Positions 38,546-46,852 of a stretch of 64,000 nt of DNA are shown here, in pieces. This stretch comes from Iris pallida (lineage: Eukaryota; Streptophyta; Magnoliopsida; Asparagales; Iridaceae). The notes under the pieces are model-generated. The model ran no database searches, was not told the DNA's origin, and was given only the letters and a program-made list of their open reading frames with translations. The stretch spans positions 1 to 64,000 of the forward strand of contig JANAVB010004172.1 in assembly GCA_029216955.1 (NCBI GenBank), written 5' to 3'. A program made the translations under genes and the position numbers. Numbering within the stretch: the stretch's first letter is position 1; each line of letters starts with the position of its first letter.

Positions 38546-39206
38546 TTAAACAAGAGGCAGCATTATTAAATATATCATGCATACAAGATTAAAATAAGTG
38601 ATTACACCAAAAGATATAATTATAGATCTACAAGATTTAAAAAGTAACAACTATTCGATCTACAAATAACAGTATAAGAAATGAAAAAAAAAATAACTAT
38701 GGTCGTTGTGATCTTAAGGATCTGCTTGAAGATAGGAAAAAAATAAGCAGAGTTAAGTGCGGTTAAATGAGAGAGAGTTAAGTGAGGGGAGAGGAGTCAA
38801 TACATAAAATCTTGTTTGGATTGGAGGGAGAGTTAAGTGAGGGGTGTTTAATAACTCTTGTTTGGATTGTAGATTTTGAGTGAGAGGAAGATTAATAAAA
38901 ATATGATAGTTACAAAAATAACCTTATTATATATATGTCATAAAATTAAATTTGATTGAAATTTTAATTAGAACTTGTCAAAATATCTTCATAAATTGGG
39001 AAGGTACGAGGTTGAAAACAAGAAGAAAAAAAATTATAATATTTTATAGAACAAATAAGGAATATCTCTTTTTAAATAAAACTTTTCAATCTCCCTTATT
39101 AACTCTCCGATTTGCGAGTTAAAAGAATAGACAAAAGAGGATAAAATAAATCTTCACTTAACCCTATGTAATCCTCATGGCTAAATCTCCATCATCAAAC
39201 CAAACA
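38546..39206. other. AT-rich DNA, no gene recognised
   Basis: The GTTAAGTGAGGGG-type words at 38755-38850 are inverted relative to CACTTAAC and CTTACTTCACTCTCTTAACC around 42960-43430. An older inverted-repeat element may have been split by the later insertions. Confidence 0.35.
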
Positions 39207-39480
39207 TAATTTTAGGTTTTTTTTAGGGGCACCACAACTTCTACTAGGGGGCAACCCTTACTTAGGAGGCAGCCCAAAAAGTGGAGATTTTACTAGGGGG
39301 CAGCCCAACCCCCAAACTCTCATTTCCTCCCCAAAATCCAATTTTCTCTCTCTCTCCTCCAAAAGAAAAAAAAGAAGAGCTCTCTCTCCCTCTCCCAAAA
39401 CCCTAGTCTCTTCTCCTCCACCACTCTAATCCTAATTCCTCCACCAAATTTCTTTCAAGAACACTCCTACATTCGACGAG

Positions 39481-39940
39481 ATGACACGCAAGTCGAAGAA
39501 ATCGGATTATACGTACGTTCTTCCCTAATTTCTTCTATAATTTTCTACATTCTATTCGAAACCCTAGAATAGTTTTAATTGTCTAAAAACTTTTGATAAT
39601 TTAGGTTTAGAATGTCTTTAGGGTTTATGAATGGCATTTTCGAACACGACAAACCCACAATTTTTCTTCAAACCCAAAAATGTCTTGTATGCTGGGTTGG
39701 TGAGGATGGTGAGTTCCGTATTTGTAATTAGACTGAGATTTCCATGTTTGTAGACTTAATTCACTTATACTTTCATTTATAGTCTCAAAAGGTGAAGGAA
39801 TTGGTCCAGACACTCCGGAGAGGTTGTCAAAGTGACACTAGTGTCGCGGTCGCCAACGAGCTTGATCGCATCGACGACGTGGTCGAGTTCCCCTTCATGA
39901 ATAATAGGGAGTCTCGTTCAAAGGCCCGACATGATATGTA
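39481..39940 (+). pseudogene. Possible captured multi-exon gene fragment inside MULE copy 1
   Basis: An ATG at 39481 gives MTRKSKKSDY and is conserved in MULE copy 2. An open stretch near 39612 encodes MSLGFMNGIFEHDK... After a TTATAG acceptor-like site, 39788-39940 encodes 50 residues (from SQKVKELVQTLRRG to SKARHDM) before a TAG. Splice sites are not convincing and the frames cannot be joined with certainty. In copy 2 almost the whole interval after the first ATG is missing. I recognise no family. Confidence 0.3.
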
Positions 39941-40289
39941 GTTGGATGTGGAATGATCATTAGTTGGATGTAATCTGGATATTTTTGTAAAGATGTTTTT
40001 GTTGTTTGAAACTTGAAGAATATATTTGTTGTTTGGAAACTTAAGTTGTTGGGCAGACTTTTGAATGATATGTAGTTGACACTTATGTTATTTTTTTGAA
40101 GTTGGATATTTTGTCTGATATGTAGTTGTGATTTATGTTGTTATTTATGTACATGTTGGATATGTAGTTGTCTGATATGTAGTTGTTATTTACGTACATA
40201 TTGGATATGTAGTTGTCTGATATGTAGTTGTTATTTACGTTTGAAAACTTAAGTTGTTGGCCAATTCCTGATATTCTTGATTTAGTATC

Positions 40290-40510
40290 AGAGGACTGCC
40301 ACCCCCCTGGCAGTCCTCCTTTTGTATAGGACTACCAGGGGGTTGGCAGTCATATTTATAACTCTCTGTGATAAGAGTTTGAAAGTGAAATTCTCTGTCA
40401 CAGAGAGTTTCAATTAGGACTGTCACCCCCCTGGCAGTCCTATACAAAAGGAGGACTGTCAGGGTGCTGGCAGTCCTAATTAAAACTTGCTGTTACAGCA
40501 AGTTTCAACT
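40290..40510. repeat. Palindrome cluster (AGGACTGCCA type), MULE copy 1
   Basis: Successive inverted pairs of AGGACTGCCA and TGGCAGTCCT with C- or G-rich centres alternate with GAAACTTGCTG-TTA-CAGCAAGTTTC and AAATTCTCTGT-CACAGAGAGTTTC pairs. Confidence 0.85.
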
Positions 40511-40739
40511 ACATATCATTGAATTAATATTTGTTTGCGATTCTAAAATTTCGGCAAAAGTGCTAAAACGGAGGTCCAAACATCATTTTTTTGCGATTCT
40601 AAAATTTCGGAAGGCCGTCTAACGATGAAGCTGTTAATCTCAGGCTCCTCGAAAATACGCTCATTTTGCGACAAACCGGACCTCGTTTCGACCTCCCAGT
40701 CAAAAGTTATGGCCCTCCAAAGTTTCAACTGACCATAAA

Positions 40740-41250
40740 ATGCAGGAGAATGACCATTCTCCGTGTAAATTAACACGGAGAATGGCATTCTCCGTGTTTC
40801 TAACATGGAGAATGGACATTCTCCGTCTTAATTTACACGGAGAATGGTCATTCCAGTGTTAAAACGCGGGAGAATGGCCATTCTCCGTCTTAATTTACAC
40901 GGAGAATGGCCATTCTCTGTGTAATTTAGCACGGAGAATGGTCATTCTTCGTGTAATTTTCACGGAGAATGTCCATTCTCCGTCTTAATTTACACGAAGA
41001 ATGGCCATTCTCCATGTAATTTAGCACGGAGAATGGTCATTCTCCGTGTTAATTTATACGGAGAATGCCATTCTCCGTGTTAGAAACACGGAGACCGTGT
41101 TAGAAACACGGAGAATGTCATTCTCCGTGTTAATTTACACGGAGAATGGTCATTCTCCTGCGTTTTAACACTGGAATGAGCATTCTCCGTGCTAAATTAC
41201 ACGGAGAATGGCCATTCTTCGTGCTAAAACACAGGAGAATGGTCATTTAT
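40740..41250. repeat. Hairpin array of ACGGAGAATG/CATTCTCCGT units, MULE copy 1
   Basis: About 16 GGAGAATG-N-CATTCTCC palindromes lie in a row. They are linked by centres such as TTAATTTA or TTAGAAAC that are themselves flanked by inverted CTCCGTGT/ACACGGAG arms. Every neighbouring pair can pair locally, and distant units can pair with each other. Confidence 0.9.
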
Positions 41251-41264
41251 ATAACAACAAGTTT

Positions 41265-41740
41265 CAATTAGGACTGTCAGCACCCTGGCAGTCCTCCTCT
41301 TGTGTAGGACTGCCAGAGGTGTGACAGTCCTAATTGAAACTCTCTGTGATAGAGAGTTTCAAAACTCTCATCACAGTGACTTACAAATAGGACTGCCACC
41401 CTCCTGGCAGTCCTACATTAAATTAGGACTGTCAGGGTGCTGGCAGTCCTAATTGATACTTGCTGTAACAGCAAGTTTCAATTAGGACTGTCAGGGTGCT
41501 GGCAGTCCTAATTTAATGTAGGACTGCCATGGGGGTGGCAGTCCTGATACTGGCCATTCTCCGTGAAAATTACACGGAGAATGGCCATTCTCCGTGCTAA
41601 ATTACACGGAGAATGGTCATTCTCCGTGCTAAAACAACGGAGAATGGCCATTTATATAACAACAACTTTCAATTAGGACTGCCAGCACCCTGGCAGTCCT
41701 AATTCAATGTAGGACTGCCAGGGGGTGGCAGTCCTGATAC
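41265..41740. repeat. Mixed palindrome cluster, MULE copy 1
   Basis: AGGACTGCCA/TGGCAGTCCT, GAAACTCTCTGTG and GAAACTTGCTG pairs, with a short second run of GGAGAATG hairpins at 41550-41650. Confidence 0.85.
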
Positions 41741-42059
41741 TGGATCTGATACTTTAACAAATTGGTATATTTTGTCACACATACTTGCACACAGGTAAAT
41801 ACATATAACACAGATAGCACACATGTAAACACATAAATAGCACACAGGTAGACACATATAACACAGATAGCACACAGGTAGACACGTATAACATATTGAA
41901 CTTCATATTTCACTGTATACAAAATTTACTCCATATATATTACTGGACTTCATATTTCACTGTATACAAAAGTGGTCCTCCATATACAAAATGTCAAACT
42001 GTAAATATATATATACTTAGTCGATTTCGACGTCGTAGTGGTCAGCAGGTAAGTCTCTT

Positions 42060-42614
42060 GGCTCCTCAATCTTGGAACTTGAGGACTTTATTTTGGATAA
42101 CTGTGTCTTTCTTGTGCGATCTCAACACACCACCTCTTTCACAGCCAACCATCACACTGTGTCGTCCCGGACGATTTCGGCACGATCTGGATATCACTAG
42201 AACTAAGTTGTTTTTCCGTCCAACTTCTCGACACCATTGTACCGCATCGTCGCTTGATTGAAATGAAAGATCGGTCCAAAATAAATGCCTACATCGGTTG
42301 CAATTGGAGCATGTACCGCAACATCGGAAGATCGCAACTCCTACAATAGAAGTTAAAAGTCAAAAGGACTGCCACATATATAGGACTGCCACATATGTGG
42401 CAGTCCCTCACATATATAGGACTGCCACATCCCTAGCAGTCCAAATCCATGAGAGGGACTGCCAGAGAAGTGGCAGTCCTCTGTGTCAAAATTCGATTTT
42501 CCATCCGAAATAAAGTTAAAGTATAGTTACCACGAGGCCTTCCGATGCATCAAAGTGTTCTTCGGACGTTGTGGGAGGAGAGTATCCAGCATTTGATGGT
42601 CCGGGTTGTTCCAT
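42060..42614 (-). pseudogene. MULE/FAR1-type transposase N-terminal fragment, copy 1
   Basis: A first exon at 42531-42614 encodes MEQPGPSNAGYSPP and ends at a GTAAC donor. A second starts after a TAG acceptor at 42340 and, after a one-base deletion, gives WCREVGRKNNLVLVISRS followed by MVGCERGGVLRSHKK. The pattern W-x-V-G-R-x-N...CERGG-x-x-R-x-x-KK resembles the N-terminus of MULE transposase and FAR1-related proteins, which begins a zinc-binding DNA-binding domain. The rest of the transposase (catalytic core, SWIM domain) is absent. A fragment of the element's own transposase is the simplest reading. Confidence 0.5.
42360..42485. repeat. GGACTGCCACAT palindromes, MULE copy 1
   Basis: Short inverted pairs (GGACTGCCACATA/TATGTGGCAGTCC) within the intron of the MULE/FAR1-like fragment. 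Confidence 0.75.
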
Positions 42615-42967
42615 TTTCTATTTAGGTTAAAACATTACACAAAAATAAATTCAACGACTTACAAATAAATGGGAGAAGTGATTGACACTATTATCTTTAA
42701 CAAATTTAGATGGGGGGACAATTTCACCTAGGTTAGGTTAATTCTAGGTTTCTATGAGGAGGAGAAAAAAAGAGTGGAGGAAGAGAAGTAATAGAGGAAG
42801 AAAGAGAGAAGAAATAAAACATGTTTGGCTTTTATAGTTAATTTTGGGCTGCCCCCTAGTAACAAAAACCTATGGCAAACTTGTAATTTTTTCAAAAAAA
42901 TTTGGACTGCCCCTAGTAGAAGTGGTGGTGCCCCTAAAAAAACCTAATTTTATTTCTGTGTCACTTA

Positions 42968-43394
42968 GAGCATCTCCAACCCTATTTTCTTATTTTGTGT
43001 TGTGAATCCTATGTGGCATGAGGCACAAGACAATGTCTTTTCTATGTGGCAATATGACATTCACACAAGACAATGAGATAAAAATGTGTTCTCAAATGCA
43101 AAAGTTTGAGAAGACAATAAAATTACTTTTTTTCAACTTCCAAGACAACTTTTTCACTTATTCTTTTTTTATATATATTTTTATTCATAATTGATGATGT
43201 GGACATAAAGTAATTGTGAAGTGTTTTGTCTAGATCTAGACAACTAACTTCACATTCTCCTTGCCATGTCATTACCATGTCAACTTCACAATTTATTTCA
43301 CATTTGCATTGGAGAAGTACTTTTGAAAAAAAATGCTTGTCATTCCTACGTGGCAACTATTTTTTCCAAACTCAGAATAGGGTTGGAGATGCTC
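42968..43394. mobile_element. PIF/Harbinger-type MITE (GAGCATCTCCAACCC ends)
   Basis: The left end is GAGCATCTCCAACCCTATTT and the inverted right end GAGCATCTCCAACCCTATTC. TTA flanks both sides (42965-42967, 43395-43397), as for Tourist-like MITEs. 427 bp, no ORF of interest. Confidence 0.75.
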
Positions 43395-43769
43395 TTAACT
43401 TCCCCTTACTTCACTCTCTTAACCCTCCATCCAACCATACCCAAAGGTTTTTTTTAGGGGCACCACCACATTTACTAGGGGGCAACCCTTACTTAGGGGG
43501 CAGCCTATTTGGTGGAGATTTTACTAGGGGGCAGCCCAAATTTTACTAGGGGGCAGCCCAACCCCCCAAACTCACATTTCCTTCCCATTTCATCATTTTC
43601 TCTCTCTCTCTCCTCCAAAAGAAAAAGAAGAAGAGCTCTCTCTCCCTCTCCCTAAACCCTAGAAAATTCTCCTCCATCACTCTAATCCTAATTCCTCCAC
43701 CAAATTTCTTTCAAGAACACTCCCACATTCGACGAGATGAAACGCAAGTCGAAGAAATCGGATATGCCA

Positions 43770-43955
43770 CCCCCTGGCACAGAGAGTTTCAATTAGGACT
43801 GCCACCCCCCTGACAGTCCTATACAAAAGGAGGACTGTCAGGGTGCTGGCAGTCCTAATTGAAACTTGTTGTTACAGCAAGTTTTAATTAGGACTGCCAG
43901 CACTCTGGCAGTCCTTCATAAGCGTAGGACTGCCAGGGGGTGGCAGTCCTATTTG
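43770..43955. repeat. Palindrome cluster (AGGACTGCCA type), MULE copy 2
   Basis: Alternating inverted AGGACTGCCA/TGGCAGTCCT pairs and one GAAACTTGTTG-TTA-CAGCAAGTTT pair. Confidence 0.85.
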
Positions 43956-44189
43956 TGAGTCATTGAATTAATATTTGTTTGCGATTCTAAAATTTCGACA
44001 AAACTACTAAAACGGGGGTCCAAACATCATTTTTTTTGCGATTCTAAAATTCCGGAAGGCCGTCTAACGGTGAAGCTATTACTTTCAGCCTCCTCGAAGA
44101 TACGCTCCTTTTGCGACAAACGGGACCTCGTTTCGACCTCCCAGTCAAAAGTTATGGCCCTCCAAAGTTTCAACTGACCATAAAATGCA

Positions 44190-44645
44190 GGAGAATGACC
44201 ATTCTCCGTGTAAATTAACACGGAGAAAGGCATTCTCCGTGTTTTTAACACGGAGAATGGACATTCTCCGTCTTAATTTATACGGAGAATGGTCTTTCCA
44301 GTGTTAAAATACAGGAGAATGACCATTCTCTATCTTAACTTACACGGAGAATGGCCATTCTCCGTGTAATTTAGAACGGAGAATGGCCATTCTCCGTGTA
44401 ATTTAGCACGGAGAATGGTCATTCTCCGTGTTTCTAACACGGAGAATGGCCATTCTCCGTGTTAATTTACACGGAGAATTCCATTCTCCGTGTTAGAAAA
44501 ACGGAGAATGCCATTCTCCGTGTTAATTTACACGGAGAATGGTCATTCTCCTGCGTTTTAACATTGTAATGACTATTCTCCGTGCTAAATTACACGGAGA
44601 TTGGCCATTCTCTGTGCTAAAACACAGGAGAATGGCCATTTATAT
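44190..44645. repeat. Hairpin array of ACGGAGAATG/CATTCTCCGT units, MULE copy 2
   Basis: Same structure as 40740-41250, somewhat shorter and diverged. Array length differs between the copies while flanks align. Confidence 0.9.
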
Positions 44646-44649
44646 AACA

Positions 44650-45015
44650 AGTTTCAATTAGGACTGCCAGCACCCTAGCAGTCCTAATTCAATGTAGGAC
44701 TGCCAGAGGGTGGCAGTCCTAATTCACAGAACAATTCATCTAGGACTGCCACACCCAGGACAGTCCTTCACATGTGTTGGACTGCCCTGTGTGTGGCAGT
44801 CCTAGATGAAATATTCTGTGATCAAATCACAGAATATTTCATCTAGGACTGCCACACACAGGGCAGTCCTTCACATGTGAAGGACTGCCCTGTGTGTGGC
44901 AGTCCTAGATGAAATATTCTGTGATCAAATCACAGAACATTTTAGCAAGGACTGCCACACACAGGGCAGTCCAACACATGTGAAGGACTGCCCTGGGTGT
45001 GGCAGTCCTAGAAAA
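44650..45015. repeat. Long palindromes of CTAGGACTGCCACAC type, MULE copy 2
   Basis: Pairs of CATCTAGGACTGCCACAC and GTGTGGCAGTCCTAGATG alternate with ATATTCTGTGATCAAATCAC-type pairs. This gives several nested inverted repeats of more than 30 bp. This family is expanded here but not in copy 1. Confidence 0.85.
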
Positions 45016-45289
45016 GACAACACCTGGATAAAAGTAACACACATGTATGACACACATGTATAACACCCAAAACACACATGTATAACACCCAGATAAAAGA
45101 CATATAACACATGGATAAAAGTAAGAAACATATATTGGACTTCATATTTCATAGTTTAATGTATACAAAAGTGGTACTCTATAACCAAAATGCCAAAAAG
45201 TATACAAAAGTGGTCCTCCATATAACACATTGATACTCAGTCGATTTCGACGTCACAGTGGTCTGCAGGTAAGTCTCTTGGCTCCTCAA

Positions 45290-46091
45290 ACTTCAACAAC
45301 TTCTTACAATGGTCGATTTGATGATCGAAAGGTGTGGTCCAAGCTCTGGCTTCGACCGGTGCTCTTTCTTGTGCGATCTGAACACACCACCTCTTTCACA
45401 GCCAACCATCAGACTGTCGTCCTGGGCGATTTCGGGCCGATCTGGATATCATTAGAACCAACTTGTTTTTCCGTCCAACTTCTCGACACCATTGTACCGC
45501 ATCGTCGCTTGATTGAAACGAAAGATCGGTCCAAAATAAATGCCCTACATCGATTGCAATTGGAGCATGTACCGCAACCTCGAAAGATCGCAAGTCCTAC
45601 AATAGAAGTTAAAAGTCAAAACTAAACAACTACATAAAGCGTATTATTATTTATAGAGGAGTCTGTACTTGGTCACAAGTTGAGATTTGGAAGGAACATG
45701 CTTGATTACTAGGTGTTCTCTTTGATGTTTTACATATTCTCTGTTGTTTGTCACACATTTATCCTCTTGTCTTAATTGAAATTTTCATATTTCCTTGTCA
45801 TATTTCCTTGGACACAGAGGACTGCCACGTCCACAAATGTGACAGTCCTTCATATTTATAGGACTGCCACAAATGTGGCAGTCCTTCACATATATAGGAC
45901 TGCCACATCTATGGCAGTCCTATATATGTGAGGGACTGCCGCATTTGTGGCAGTCCTCTGTGTCAAAGTCCAATTTTTGACCCGAAGTAAAGTTCAAGTG
46001 TAGTTACCACGAGGGTTTCCGATGCGTCAAAGTATTCTTCGGAAGTTGTGGGAGGAGAGTATCCAGCATTTGATGGTCCGGGTTGTTCCAT
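45290..46091 (-). pseudogene. MULE/FAR1-type transposase N-terminal fragment, copy 2
   Basis: The first exon (46008-46091, MEQPGPSNAGYSPP...) and GT donor match copy 1. The second exon, from about 45599, has an intact frame from LRSFEVAVHAPI through WCREVGRKNKLVLMISRS to NRPGRQSDGWL and then a stop. Relative to copy 1 two bases are lost after GR, and the conserved CERGGVFRSHKK follows in another frame. AGGACTGCC palindromes (45820-45965) fill the intron. Only the N-terminal part is present. Confidence 0.5.
45820..45965. repeat. GGACTGCCAC palindromes, MULE copy 2
   Basis: Inverted pairs of AGGACTGCCACA and TGTGGCAGTCCT around TATATA-rich centres, at the position equivalent to 42360-42485. 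Confidence 0.8.
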
Positions 46092-46348
46092 TTTCTATTT
46101 TTTTTCTACATTAAACACAAAATTCAACTTTTATATGTAAAATTTAGGTTAAAACTTAAAATATTACACAAAAATAAATTCGACGACTTACAAATTAATG
46201 GGAGAAGTGATTGACACTGTATGTATTCTACCAAAAATTTTAGGTTGGGGGACAATTTCACCTAGTTAGGGTTAATTATAGGTTTATATGAGGAGAAGAA
46301 AAAAAGAGTGGAGGAAGAGAAGTAGTAGAGGGAGGAAGAAAGAGAGAG

Positions 46349-46619
46349 ATGAAATCTAAAATCAAGCTGTTTATGACCATCAATTGGCGAGCAAGACATG
46401 TTATTGCAGATGCACGAAAAGTGAAGGATAATGCTACCTCTATTACCTACAACTTTGCCTACAGATGTTGCAATCAAGCTGCTCATCAATTAGCTTCCCA
46501 CACTCTTCTATCTAATCATTCTGATGTATTTTCAATTTATGACCATGTTCCTTTATGTATCTCAACTCATATTCTTCATGATATGAGTCTTTCTACTGCT
46601 TAATACAAAGTTGTGTTTG

Positions 46620-46652
<33 letters not shown>
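46349..46652 (+). mobile_element. 5'-truncated LINE 3' end (RNase H fragment plus poly(A)) inside MULE copy 2
   Basis: An 84-codon open frame carries NFAYRCCNQAAHQLASHTL, the C-terminal pattern of plant LINE RNase H domains. It ends in a stop at 46601, about 20 bp before a 30-base A tract (46623-46652). Copy 1 lacks this segment at the same place (AGAAATAAAACATGTTTGGC), so it is an insertion. Severe 5' truncation with a poly(A) tail fits LINE retrotransposition. A target duplication is not clear. Confidence 0.6.
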
Positions 46653-46655
<3 letters not shown>

Positions 46656-46780
46656 GGCTTATATAGTATTTTTTGGGCTGCCCCCCTAGTAAAAAAATTC
46701 AATGGCAAACTTGTAATTTTTTCAAAAAAATTTTGGGTTGGCTAAATGTGGAGGTGCCCCTAAAAAAAACCATACCCAAA

Positions 46781-46852
46781 AGGGGGTGAAAGTCTAATAA
46801 CCCTAGAAGCATAACAGAGAGAGAGAGAGAGAGAGAAGAGAGCGAGTCAGCG
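46781..46852 (+). promoter_or_regulatory. Short leader between MULE copy 2 and the host start codon
   Basis: Only 72 bp separate the MULE target duplication from the ATG. They include an AACCCTAGAAGC stretch and a (GA)n run. No TATA box is visible, so the core promoter may lie in the leader or in the MULE terminus. Confidence 0.4.

Larger units (their letters stand above)
39215..42944. mobile_element. Non-autonomous Mutator-like element (MULE) copy 1 with hairpin arrays
   Basis: The terminal inverted repeats start GGTTTTTTTTAGGGGCACCA on the left and GGTTTTTTTAGGGGCACCAC on the right (inverted), extending about 40 bp to CTTCTACTAGGGG. The target duplication TAATTTTA flanks it at 39207-39214 and 42945-42952. 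Inner copies of TACTAGGGGGCAGCCCA occur near both ends. The 3730 bp contain a possible captured gene fragment on plus, palindrome arrays, and a MULE/FAR1-like N-terminal fragment on minus. It has no complete transposase. Confidence 0.75.
43446..46771. mobile_element. Non-autonomous MULE copy 2 with hairpin arrays and a LINE insertion
   Basis: It has the same ends as copy 1 (GGTTTTTTTTAGGGGCACCA; inverted right end GGTTTTTTTTAGGGGCACCT) and a perfect 9-bp target duplication, ATACCCAAA, at 43437-43445 and 46772-46780. The duplication length fits Mutator-like elements. It shares the internal architecture of copy 1 but lacks most of the 39510-40290 interval and has gained a poly(A)-tailed LINE fragment. 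Its right end lies 81 bp before the ATG of the host gene at 46853. Confidence 0.8.

Noticed and set aside
40543..40806. Minus-strand ORF with a similar counterpart at 44027-44251
   Set aside because: The similarity is explained by the MULE copies being related. The ORF runs into the palindrome array and shows no domain.
40290..45965. Palindromic arrays as CRISPR or bacterial REP-type sequence
   Set aside because: No spacers and no bacterial context; they sit inside plant MULE termini.
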